Of a stretch of DNA of 14,443 nucleotides, positions 1-6,877 are shown one piece after another; position 1 is the stretch's first letter, and each line of letters starts with the position of its first letter. Source of the DNA: an uncultured Bacilli bacterium (lineage in GTDB: Bacteria; Bacillota_I; Bacilli_A; ML615J-28; CAG-698); assembly GCA_947624315.1 (NCBI GenBank), contig CANQJU010000009.1, positions 1-14,443 of the forward strand. Direction: 5' to 3'. The notes under the pieces are model-generated. The model had not been told where the DNA came from. It made no database searches and saw nothing but the letters and a program-made list of their open reading frames with translations. The position numbers and the translations under genes are program-made.

Positions 1-50
1 CTAAAAATATTGCATTTTTCTACAAATAGTGATAAAATATTGCTATGAAA

Positions 51-77
51 GTTCATAGATACTATTAATCTATGAAC
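51..77. repeat. Perfect 10-bp inverted repeat, 7-nt loop
   Basis: GTTCATAGAT (51-60) and ATCTATGAAC (68-77) are exact reverse complements around the loop ACTATTA. A third partial copy, CTATGAA (43-49), is complementary to 52-58, so two mutually exclusive pairings are possible. Neither strand has a U-run directly after the stem, so it is a poor terminator. It could be an operator for a gene beyond the left edge, or a structure in a small transcript. The rest of 1-98 shows no gene. Confidence 0.5.
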
Positions 78-98
78 CAAAATAATTTATATATGAAT

Positions 99-130
99 TA
101 AAAAAGACGAGATTATTTAAACCTCGTCTT
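99..130 (-). terminator. Intrinsic terminator of the flavodiiron gene, possibly bidirectional
   Basis: On the minus strand, AAGACGAG (130-123) pairs with CTCGTCTT (111-104) across an 11-nt loop and is followed by a run of T. It begins six bases after the fprA stop codon. The plus strand reads the same 8-bp stem followed by ATTTTTTT, so it could also stop transcripts coming from the left. Confidence 0.85.
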
Positions 131-136
131 ATTTTT

Positions 137-1924
137 TTATTCAATTGGTTCAAAATCACTTGCACCATGTTTACACAATGGACAAACAAAATCTTCAGGA
201 AGTTCATCGCCTTCATAAACATAACCACATACTTTGCAAACCCATCCTTTTTTACCTTCTGTTTTAGGTTTAGGTTTTACATTTTCTTGGTAATATGTAT
301 ATGTCATTGTTTCTTTGTTGTTCATTACTCTTGCTTCAGTAATAGTACAAATAAACATTCCATGAGTTCCTAAATCAACATAACTTTCAACCTTTAAAGA
401 CATAAATGAATTAATATATCTTGGCAAGAAAATTAGTCCATTATCACTTCTATTGGCTTCACAATTAGCAAATTTATCAACTACGCGACCACTTTGAAAA
501 CCAAATGTTTCAAATACCTTAAATGGAGCATCAACTGATAAACAGTTAACATTCATTATACCAGATTGTTTAATCAAATGATGTGAGTAATTATCTTTGT
601 TAATTGTTACCGCAATACGATTAGGTGTATTAGTAACTTGACTTACAGTATTAACAATTAAACCATTGTCTTTCTTTCCATCTTTTGATGTAACAACATA
701 TAATCCATAACCAATATTAAATAATGCACTTAAATCATTCTTGTTAGCTGTTTCATTGCTTGAAGCAATATAGTTTGTACACAATTCATTAGCTAATTCT
801 TCTAATTCTTCCATATTTTTTTCATTAACTGCAGATTTAATCTTAACTACAGTATTAGTGAATTCAATATTTTTTGAATTAGCAAATTTGTCTTTAATGT
901 TTTTAGCAACCATTGGTGCCCATGTACCATTTTCAATAATTCCAATCATTCTGTTTTGGTAATTTCTTTCAACCAAATTTTCAACAAATGTTCTCATGAA
1001 AGGGAATAATTCAGAATTGTATGTTGTAGTTGCTAAAACCAACTTGCCATATTTAAAAGCATCTTCAACTGCTTCAGCCATATCATCTCTAGCTAGATCT
1101 GTAACAACAACTTTAGGGCATCCTTTAGTTCTTAGCTTTTCAGCTAAAATTTCAACGGCCTTTTTAGTATTTCCATAAACAGATGTATATGCAATAACAA
1201 TGCCTTCAGCTTCAACTCCATATGAAGACCAAGTATTATATAAATTCAAATAATAACCTAAATTTTCTTTTAAAACTGGACCATGTAATGGACAAATAGT
1301 TTGAATATCTAAGCTACTTGCTTTCTTAAGCAAGTTTTGAACTTGTACACCATATTTTCCAACAATCCCAAAATAATAACGACGTGCCTCACATGCCCAT
1401 TCTTCATCAACATCCAAAGCACCGAACTTACCAAAACCATCAGCTGAGAATAATACTTTATCATAGCTATCATAAGTTACCATTACTTCTGGCCAATGAA
1501 CCATAGGAGCAAAAACAAAATGCAATGTGTGTTTACCAGTTTCTAAAGTGTCACCTTCATTAACTACTAAACGATTAGGAAATTCGCATCCAAAGAATTG
1601 TTCCATCATTGTAAATGTTTTGTTGTTACCAACAACTTTACAATTAGGATATACCTTTAAAAAGTTTTTAATGTTTGCTGAATGATCTGGTTCCATATGT
1701 TGAACAACCAAATAATCAGGTTTTTTATTATTTAAAACTTCACTAATGTTATCTAACCATTGATGAGTAAAATGAGCATCAACAGTATCAAATACAACTA
1801 CTTTTTCATCAACTAAAACATAAGAATTATATGCCATTCCATTAGGAACAACATATTGGCCTTCAAATAAATCAACATTATGGTCATTTACACCAACATA
1901 AAAAAGGTCTTTTGTTATATTCAT
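137..1924 (-). CDS. fprA: Four-domain flavodiiron protein (O2/NO reductase) fused to flavin reductase and rubredoxin
   Basis: This soluble protein probably reduces O2 to water, or NO to N2O, at a diiron site. The 595 residues hold four parts in order. The metallo-beta-lactamase core (about 1-240) has diiron ligands H76, E78, D80, H143, D162 and H214, plus H81, in HMEPDH, MVHWPE, SADGFG and LHGP motifs. A flavodoxin domain (about 241-390) has the FMN loop TSVYGNT. A flavin reductase-like domain (about 397-545) begins LFNIGYGLYVV. A C-terminal rubredoxin has C563, C566, C581 and C584. The last two domains resemble Moorella Hrb, the known electron donor to FprA, so the fusion may take electrons directly from NAD(P)H (inference). 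An ATG at 1945 adds seven residues, but it lies upstream of the predicted transcript start, whereas GGAGG sits five bases before the ATG at 1924. The gene appears monocistronic, with its own promoter and terminator. Confidence 0.95.
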   Translation of the reverse strand: MNITKDLFYVGVNDHNVDLFEGQYVVPNGMAYNSYVLVDEKVVVFDTVDAHFTHQWLDNISEVLNNKKPDYLVVQHMEPDHSANIKNFLKVYPNCKVVGNNKTFTMMEQFFGCEFPNRLVVNEGDTLETGKHTLHFVFAPMVHWPEVMVTYDSYDKVLFSADGFGKFGALDVDEEWACEARRYYFGIVGKYGVQVQNLLKKASSLDIQTICPLHGPVLKENLGYYLNLYNTWSSYGVEAEGIVIAYTSVYGNTKKAVEILAEKLRTKGCPKVVVTDLARDDMAEAVEDAFKYGKLVLATTTYNSELFPFMRTFVENLVERNYQNRMIGIIENGTWAPMVAKNIKDKFANSKNIEFTNTVVKIKSAVNEKNMEELEELANELCTNYIASSNETANKNDLSALFNIGYGLYVVTSKDGKKDNGLIVNTVSQVTNTPNRIAVTINKDNYSHHLIKQSGIMNVNCLSVDAPFKVFETFGFQSGRVVDKFANCEANRSDNGLIFLPRYINSFMSLKVESYVDLGTHGMFICTITEARVMNNKETMTYTYYQENVKPKPKTEGKKGWVCKVCGYVYEGDELPEDFVCPLCKHGASDFEPIE

Positions 1925-1949
1925 TTTATCCTCCATTTTTTTCATTACT

Positions 1950-1978
1950 ATTATAAAGAAAAGATTTTAAAAAATCAA
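1950..1978 (-). promoter_or_regulatory. Sigma-A-type promoter of fprA
   Basis: TTGATT (1978-1973), a 17-nt spacer and TATAAT (1955-1950). The predicted start of transcription is near 1943, giving a leader of about 19 nt that contains GGAGG. No convincing terminator separates dut from this promoter: CTATA/TATAG near 2007-2022 is short and has no U-run. Read-through from trmFO-xerC-dut is therefore possible. Confidence 0.75.
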
Positions 1979-2033
1979 CATATATGCATTTCCTTTTTAA
2001 AAGTGTTTTCTATAATACATATAGTTTTTTTAA

Positions 2034-2504
2034 TCATTTATTAGTACTACCAATACCACCTAAACGATTTTCATTTATTGTTTTATCATCATCAACTGTT
2101 AAATACTTTAAAAATATACCTTGGGCAACTCTTTCACCTTGTTTTAAAGTTACAAATTCATCACTCATATTATCTAGAGCAATAATAATGTGCCCTTCAT
2201 TATCTTGATTATTATAATAATCAGAATCAATGATACCTATTTGATTAGATAACTTTAGATTCTTTTTTATACCTAAACTACTGCGAATAACAATCATTAA
2301 AAACTCATCATTTTCCATTAAAGCCTTTATACCACTATAAACTAAGACTTTACTATGAGAAGGAATATTAATATCATAAGGAAGATAGAAATCATATCCA
2401 GCTGATTTTTTTGTTGAACGTTGGGGAATTTTTACATTTGCATAAAAACTTCCATCAACGTTTTTACAAAATTCTTCATAACTTATTTTTTCAAACTTCC
2501 TCAT
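2034..2504 (-). CDS. dut: dUTP diphosphatase (trimeric dUTPase family)
   Basis: Hydrolyses dUTP to dUMP and pyrophosphate, keeping uracil out of DNA and feeding dTMP synthesis. All five family motifs are present in 156 residues: SAGYDFYLPYD (34-44), RSSLG (74-78), GIIDSDY (90-96, with D93 the likely catalytic Asp), GERVAQGIF (123-131) and RLGGIGST (147-154). Two points are unusual. Motif 3 continues with an Asn-rich YNNQDNEG stretch instead of the common YRGE. Motif 5 has Ile151 where most family members have the Phe that stacks on uracil. An N-terminal extension of about 25 residues precedes the core. The start codon lies inside the end of xerC (14-nt overlap), with AGGAG eight bases upstream, so translation is probably coupled. 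Prophage dUTPases are similar, but nothing phage-like surrounds it. Confidence 0.9.
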   Translation of the reverse strand: MRKFEKISYEEFCKNVDGSFYANVKIPQRSTKKSAGYDFYLPYDINIPSHSKVLVYSGIKALMENDEFLMIVIRSSLGIKKNLKLSNQIGIIDSDYYNNQDNEGHIIIALDNMSDEFVTLKQGERVAQGIFLKYLTVDDDKTINENRLGGIGSTNK

Positions 2505-3417
2505 TGTCTTTTCTCCTTGCTCTTGGATGATATTTTAAATATTCACTTTTCAACTTTTCATCCATAATATGCGTATATATTTGTGTAGTAGCTAAATTAG
2601 CATGACCTAACAATTCCTGAACACTTCTTAAATCAGCACCATTGTTTAGTAGGTGTGTTGCAAAAGAGTGACGAAACATATGGGGTGAAACTTTTAAAGT
2701 TGTACAAGCTTTATCAGTTATTTCATCTAAAATAACTCTCACACCTCTTGTTGTTAATGGTCCACCTTTACTATTCAAGAATAAAATGTTTATGGGTTTG
2801 CCCTTAGCTTTTCCTAATAATTCTTTACGAGAAAATTGGATATAATCAAACAATCTCTTTTTTAATCCTTCGTATATAGGAACATTGCGCATTTTACTAC
2901 CTTTTCCCATAACAGTAATTTGATCATTGTAAAAATCAACATCACCTAATTTTAAACCACACAACTCGCTAACACGAATTCCTGTACCATATAATGTTTC
3001 TAAAAGGGCATAATTTCTCATTCCCATAACTGTTCCCTCATCAATGCTATTAAAGAAAGCATCAATTTCCTCAGAATAAATTTGTTTAGGCAAAACTTGA
3101 TCAGGTTTCTTGCCTTTCACTTCTAAAAAAGGATTAGCTTCACACAATTTTTCTGAAAGTAAAAATCGATAAAAACCCCTTAAACTGCTAAGTTTACGAG
3201 CAACAGTTCTAGCATTATATTCTAATTCATTTAAATGTTGAACATAAAAACGGGCAACAGTTTTTTGAGCATCAAAAATAGTTCCCAAATCATCAGTTTT
3301 TAAAAACTGACGAAACTCTTGAATATCCATTATATAATTTAAAACAGTATATTGAGAGTAATTGCGTTCAACTTCTAAAAACTCTTTATATTTTAAAACA
3401 GCTTCTTGTTCATCCAT
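2491..3417 (-). CDS. xerC: Site-specific tyrosine recombinase XerC
   Basis: The XerC partner resolves chromosome dimers at dif together with XerD, near the FtsK translocase at the division site. The protein is full length (308 aa). An N-terminal SAM-like core-binding domain (about 5-90) is followed by the catalytic domain (about 108-290). The active-site residues are all visible: R148 (TGIRVSEL), K172 (GKGSK), H246 and R249 (HMFRH), H272 (LLGH) and the nucleophile Y281 (YTH). It overlaps the trmFO stop by 8 nt, and its upstream site GGTGAG lies within trmFO. The trmFO-xerC order is the one known from Bacillus, where the gene is also called codV. That supports a housekeeping XerC rather than an integrase, although sequence alone separates XerC from XerD less firmly than context does. 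Confidence 0.93.
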   Translation of the reverse strand: MDEQEAVLKYKEFLEVERNYSQYTVLNYIMDIQEFRQFLKTDDLGTIFDAQKTVARFYVQHLNELEYNARTVARKLSSLRGFYRFLLSEKLCEANPFLEVKGKKPDQVLPKQIYSEEIDAFFNSIDEGTVMGMRNYALLETLYGTGIRVSELCGLKLGDVDFYNDQITVMGKGSKMRNVPIYEGLKKRLFDYIQFSRKELLGKAKGKPINILFLNSKGGPLTTRGVRVILDEITDKACTTLKVSPHMFRHSFATHLLNNGADLRSVQELLGHANLATTQIYTHIMDEKLKSEYLKYHPRARRKDNEEV

Positions 3418-4714
3418 TTATTTTCTCACCACCCAATATCTCATCTATTATCTTTAGACTTCTTTGAGCATATGCCATTTTCCTTTCATCTTTTTTCATT
3501 CTTCCTTCTAATGGAGCAAATATTCCATGAGTAACATTCATAGGTTGAAAATCTGTATGAAAGCTACTGATATAATGAGCTAAAGATCCTAAAGCAGTCA
3601 TATCAGTAAAATCAATCATTGGTAAATTTTTTAAATAATGATACATATTAATACCCGCAACCATTCCACTTGAGGCACTTTCCAAATATCCTTCAACTCC
3701 TGTAATTTGACCTGCAAAAAACAAATCACTCCTCTTATTTGTTTGATAAAAACAATTTAAGACTTTAGGAGAGTTGATATAGCTATTGCGATGCATTACT
3801 CCATAGCGAACGAATTCAGCCTTTTCTAATCCAGGAATCATTCTGAATACTCTTTTTTGTTCAGGCCATTTAAGATGAGTTTGAAAGCCTACAATATTAT
3901 ATAATGTTTTACTAGCATTGTCTTCTCTTAACTGTACAACAGCATATGGAGTTTCTAAAGTTACTGGATTTCTTAGCCCTACAGGTTTTAAAGGGCCAAA
4001 AAGCAATGTTTTTTCACCTCTGCTAGCCATATCTTCAATAGCCATACAGCCTTCAAAAACCTTTAGTTCAAAATCTTTAGGAATTACTCTTTCAGCTTTT
4101 ATTAATTCATTATAAAAATTATCAAATTGTTCCTTATTCATTGGACAATTATAATATGATGCTTCGCCTTTATCATAACGAGATTTTAAGTAAGCAATAT
4201 TTTTATCAATTGATTCAGCTGTAACAATAGGTGCTACCGAATCAAAGAAATAAAAATATTCCTCACCAAAGAATTGACTGATAGACTTACTCAACTCTTC
4301 ACTAGTGAGAGGGCCACTAGCAATAATGGTAGGTCCAGAAGGAATATCAGTAATCTCTTCCTTAATAACTTCTATTAAAGGATGATTAGTTATTTTATTA
4401 GTTATGTATTTGGCGAACTCTTCTCTATCAACAGCTAAAGCTCCTCCAGCTTCTACTTTTGTTATATCAGCTGCTTCCATAATCAAAGAATCAAATCTTC
4501 GCATTTCTTCCTTTAATAGACCAACAGCATTTTCAATAGATGCGGCTCTTAAAGAGTTGCTACAAATGAGTTCAGCAAATTTGTCTGTTTTATGAGCTGG
4601 TGTCATTTTAGTTGGTCGCATTTCATATAATCTTACCTTTATTCCTCTTTTGGCCAACTGCCAACTTGCTTCGCTTCCAGCAAGCCCAGCCCCAATTACA
4701 TTTACTATATCCAT
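3410..4714 (-). CDS. trmFO: tRNA (uracil-54-C5)-methyltransferase, folate/FAD-dependent
   Basis: Makes ribothymidine (m5U54) in the T-loop of tRNA, using methylene-tetrahydrofolate as carbon donor and FAD/NAD(P)H as reductant, in the cytosol. The 434 residues match the usual family length. The N-terminal dinucleotide-binding motif VIGAGLAGSE is at 6-15. The signature ELICSNSLRA carries C51, and FEGC carries C223, the two conserved cysteines of the family. The C-terminal part has GQITGVEGYLESASSG, typical of the GidA/TrmFO fold. A GTG at 4723 would add three residues, but it lies inside the Shine-Dalgarno match GGTGA (4724-4720); the ATG at 4714 is correctly spaced from that site and is preferred. 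First gene of trmFO-xerC-dut. Confidence 0.95.
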   Translation of the reverse strand: MDIVNVIGAGLAGSEASWQLAKRGIKVRLYEMRPTKMTPAHKTDKFAELICSNSLRAASIENAVGLLKEEMRRFDSLIMEAADITKVEAGGALAVDREEFAKYITNKITNHPLIEVIKEEITDIPSGPTIIASGPLTSEELSKSISQFFGEEYFYFFDSVAPIVTAESIDKNIAYLKSRYDKGEASYYNCPMNKEQFDNFYNELIKAERVIPKDFELKVFEGCMAIEDMASRGEKTLLFGPLKPVGLRNPVTLETPYAVVQLREDNASKTLYNIVGFQTHLKWPEQKRVFRMIPGLEKAEFVRYGVMHRNSYINSPKVLNCFYQTNKRSDLFFAGQITGVEGYLESASSGMVAGINMYHYLKNLPMIDFTDMTALGSLAHYISSFHTDFQPMNVTHGIFAPLEGRMKKDERKMAYAQRSLKIIDEILGGEKING

Positions 4715-4730
4715 ATCTTTCACCGTTTAT

Positions 4731-4759
4731 ATTTTACTATAATTGCAAGTTTTTTTCAA
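4731..4759 (-). promoter_or_regulatory. Promoter of trmFO-xerC-dut
   Basis: TTGAAA (4759-4754), a 17-nt spacer and TAAAAT (4736-4731). It lies between the terminator of the LysM gene and trmFO. Transcription would begin around 4724, so the leader would be only about 10 nt and start at the ribosome-binding site. Confidence 0.65.
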
Positions 4760-4774
4760 GATATTAGGAATAAT

Positions 4775-4794
4775 AAAAAAGGGGATAATCCCCT
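4775..4794 (-). terminator. Intrinsic terminator after the LysM gene
   Basis: AGGGGA (4794-4789) pairs with TCCCCT (4785-4780) around a three-base loop. Five further T follow on the minus strand. It starts three bases after the LysM gene stop codon, separating that gene from trmFO. Confidence 0.88.
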
Positions 4795-4797
4795 ATT

Positions 4798-5292
4798 TTA
4801 TTTAACAATTATTGTGTTACCACTTTTTAACCATTCATCAATATTTAACTCAATTAATTCATCAAGTGTCATATTAGTTTTATCTAAAATGATATCCAAA
4901 TTATCTCCACTACTAATTACATACTTTTTAAGATTTCTCGGAATATTTAAAATTTGATCTTCAATTAATATTAACTTTGTTAAATCATTATATTTGGCTA
5001 ATTCATCAAGGTCAATATTATTTTTTTGTGATATTAATTCCAATGTATCATTAGGTTTAACAACATATTCTTCAAAATAGATTGATTCTCCATTTACCTT
5101 TTTAGGAATCACTAATACTTGATTAGGATAAATCAAGTTACTTGTTAAGTTGTTAGCACTAATTAATGAATTAATATCAACTCCATACTCCTTTCCTATT
5201 TTATATAAACTATCTCCTTTTTTAACAATGTATTTCTTTTCATCTTCAAAATCATTTCGCAAATTAACATTTTTTAATCCGAATCTATTCAC
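4798..5292 (-). CDS. Three-LysM-domain protein without signal peptide
   Basis: The 164 residues are almost wholly three LysM repeats: about 21-64 (YIVKKGDSLYKIG), 76-119 (YVVKPNDTLELIS) and 124-163 (YVISSGDNLDIIL). Each ends in an isoleucine-rich strand such as QVLVIPKK. LysM domains bind N-acetylglucosamine in peptidoglycan or chitin. There is no catalytic domain. The N-terminus (MNRFGLKNVNLRNDFEDEKK) is charged and hydrophilic, with neither signal peptide nor membrane segment. In spore formers, LysM proteins such as SafA reach the spore coat or cortex without a Sec signal, so a spore-envelope role is possible; a cytosolic role or release by lysis cannot be excluded. The start is GTG with GGGTGAT four bases upstream; no better in-frame start exists. 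It appears monocistronic, bounded by terminators on both sides. Confidence 0.85.
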   Translation of the reverse strand: MNRFGLKNVNLRNDFEDEKKYIVKKGDSLYKIGKEYGVDINSLISANNLTSNLIYPNQVLVIPKKVNGESIYFEEYVVKPNDTLELISQKNNIDLDELAKYNDLTKLILIEDQILNIPRNLKKYVISSGDNLDIILDKTNMTLDELIELNIDEWLKSGNTIIVK

Positions 5293-5306
5293 AATATCAC
5301 CCTATA

Positions 5307-5334
5307 TTAATATATGTATATTAAGAAAAAGAGT
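5307..5334 (-). promoter_or_regulatory. Candidate promoter and palindromic operator of the LysM gene
   Basis: A perfect 18-bp dyad, TTAATATACATATATTAA (5324-5307), lies directly before the ribosome-binding site. Within it, CATATATTA (5316-5308) preceded at 16 nt by AC (5334-5333) fits the sigma-K pattern AC-N16/17-CATANNNTA. A sigma-A reading (TATATT at 5314-5309) has only a poor -35. The motif is short and the DNA is very AT-rich, so both readings are tentative. Confidence 0.35.
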
Positions 5335-5350
5335 GATTATTTAACCACTC
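5326..5350 (-). terminator. Second of two tandem terminators after livF
   Basis: On the minus strand, GAGTGGTT (5350-5343) pairs with AATCACTC (5338-5331), with one G-U pair and a 4-nt loop, followed by TTTTT (5330-5326). The wobble pair becomes a mismatch on the plus strand, so the element is oriented for minus-strand transcripts. Confidence 0.7.
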
Positions 5351-5368
5351 ATTTTTTATAGATTTAGT

Positions 5369-5394
5369 AAAAAAAGCCTCTTGTAAAGGGCTTT
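5369..5394 (-). terminator. First terminator, overlapping the livF stop codon
   Basis: AAAGCC (5394-5389) pairs with GGCTTT (5378-5373) across a 10-nt loop, followed by further T (5372-5369). The stem begins in the livF stop codon. Together with the hairpin at 5326-5350 it should isolate the LysM gene from the liv operon. Confidence 0.8.
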
Positions 5395-6097
5395 ATGCCC
5401 CCAAGTAGGCCTTTTTAACATTATCATTATTTAAAAGTTCTTTAGCATCGCCTTCTAAAACTATCCTTCCTGTTTCTAAAACATATCCATAGTTTGCAAT
5501 GCTTAAGGCTGCTTTAGCGTTTTGTTCAACAAGCAAAACAGTTACGCCATTTTTATTTATTTCCTTGATGATTTCAAAAATTTCATGAACTAAAATTGGA
5601 GAAAGTCCCATAGATGGTTCATCCATTAAAACTATTTTAGGATCAATCATTAAGGCTCTTGCCATGGCTAACATTTGTTGTTCACCTCCAGAAAGTGTAC
5701 CAGCAGCTTGGTGACGTCTTTCTTTTAAACGAGGAAATCTTTCATACATTTTATTAATATTTTCTTTGATTTTTTGCTTATTCTTTATTGTATAAGCACC
5801 TAATCGCAAATTCTCTTCAACAGTTAAACCGGGGAATACCTGACGTCCTTCTGGGACATGGCTCATTCCTAAATAAGCAATTTTGTGAGAAGGAACATTT
5901 ACTAAATTAACACCATCTAGTAATATTGAACCTTTGTCACATTTTTTAAGTCCAGATATTGTTCTTAGGATTGTCGTTTTACCAGCGCCATTAGCTCCAA
6001 TAAATGCCACTATTTCTCCTTCATTAACTTTTAAAGAAATTCCTTTAATTACATTTATTGATCCATATGATACTTCTAAATCTTTAACTTCTAGCAT
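5393..6097 (-). CDS. livF: Branched-chain amino-acid ABC transporter, ATPase LivF
   Basis: One of the two cytoplasmic ATPases that power LivHM. The 234 residues carry Walker A GANGAGKTT (34-42), the LivF-type segment VPEGRQVFPGLTVEENL (81-97), ABC signature LSGGEQQ (135-141) and Walker B IVLMDEP (155-161). The usual switch histidine is replaced by glutamine in VEQNA (Q192), which is normal for LivF. Its ATG lies 9 nt after the livG stop, with a weak GTAGG site at the end of livG. It is the last gene of the operon; the terminator stem starts inside its stop codon. Confidence 0.95.
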   Translation of the reverse strand: MLEVKDLEVSYGSINVIKGISLKVNEGEIVAFIGANGAGKTTILRTISGLKKCDKGSILLDGVNLVNVPSHKIAYLGMSHVPEGRQVFPGLTVEENLRLGAYTIKNKQKIKENINKMYERFPRLKERRHQAAGTLSGGEQQMLAMARALMIDPKIVLMDEPSMGLSPILVHEIFEIIKEINKNGVTVLLVEQNAKAALSIANYGYVLETGRIVLEGDAKELLNNDNVKKAYLGA

Positions 6098-6106
6098 CTA
6101 AATAAC

Positions 6107-6877
6107 CTACTTTCCTAAATATGCTTCAATAACATCTTGGTTATTAGCAATTTCTTGAGGATTCCCACAAGCCAATATCTTACCTTGATTTAGAACAACT
6201 AATCTTTCACATATTCCCATGACTAATTTCATATCATGTTCAATCAAAAGAATAGCAACTCCAAATTCATCTCTAACTAATTTGATAACTTCCATTAGTT
6301 CTTCGGTTTCTTTAGGATTCATTCCCGCAGCAGGCTCATCAAGTAAAAGAATTAAAGGGTCAGTAGCTAAGGCTCGAGCAATCTCTAGTTTCCTTTGTTT
6401 ACCATATGGTAAGTTCTTAGCCTTTAGTTCATAAGAATCACTTAATCCTAAAATATCTAAAATCTTTTTAACTTTTTCATCAACTGCTTTTTCTTCATTC
6501 CAAAACTTTTTAGTTCGGAAAATAGCATCAAAAACACTATATTTCATATGAACATTGCAAGCATTTTTAACATTATCTAAAACTGATAATTGTTTAAACA
6601 AACGAATATTTTGAAAAGTTCTACCGATGCCTTTTTTACAACGAATATGAGGAGGTAATTTAGTTACATTTTCTCCACCAAGAAAAATATCTCCGCTTGT
6701 TGGAGTGTAAACACCACTTATCATATTAAATACTGTTGTTTTTCCAGCACCATTAGGACCAATCAAACCAACTAATTCTTTCTCACAAATATCAATACTG
6801 AAATTTTCAACGGCATGCAATCCGCCAAAAGTAATATCAATATTTTTCGCACTTAAAACTATTTTTTCACTACTCAT
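6107..6877 (-). CDS. livG: Branched-chain amino-acid ABC transporter, ATPase LivG
   Basis: Partner ATPase of LivF. With the preferred start it has 256 residues: Walker A GPNGAGKTT (40-48), Q-loop FQN (Q89), a LivG-type signature LPYGKQRKLEIARAL (156-170) in place of LSGGQ, Walker B LILLLDEP (175-182) and switch H214 (IEHDM). The C-terminus with NQGKILACGNPQEI and VIEAYLGK is typical of LivG. An in-frame GTG at 6886 would give 259 aa, but it lies inside the ribosome-binding site AAGGTGAT; the ATG at 6877 is properly spaced from it. With this start the gene overlaps livM by 8 nt. Confidence 0.95.
   Translation of the reverse strand: MSSEKIVLSAKNIDITFGGLHAVENFSIDICEKELVGLIGPNGAGKTTVFNMISGVYTPTSGDIFLGGENVTKLPPHIRCKKGIGRTFQNIRLFKQLSVLDNVKNACNVHMKYSVFDAIFRTKKFWNEEKAVDEKVKKILDILGLSDSYELKAKNLPYGKQRKLEIARALATDPLILLLDEPAAGMNPKETEELMEVIKLVRDEFGVAILLIEHDMKLVMGICERLVVLNQGKILACGNPQEIANNQDVIEAYLGK

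Noticed and set aside
51..77. Inverted repeat as an intrinsic terminator
   Set aside because: The stem is perfect, but neither strand has a U-run directly after it.
2007..2022. Terminator between dut and fprA
   Set aside because: The CTATA/TATAG hairpin has only five A/T-rich pairs and no following U-run.
2034..2504. dUTPase as a prophage remnant
   Set aside because: Phage dUTPases exist, but this gene is translationally coupled to xerC and no other phage-like gene is in the window.
2491..3417. Tyrosine recombinase as the integrase of a mobile element
   Set aside because: It is overlapped with trmFO in the conserved housekeeping order, has Xer-type length and motifs, and no tRNA attachment site, direct repeats or phage genes are nearby.
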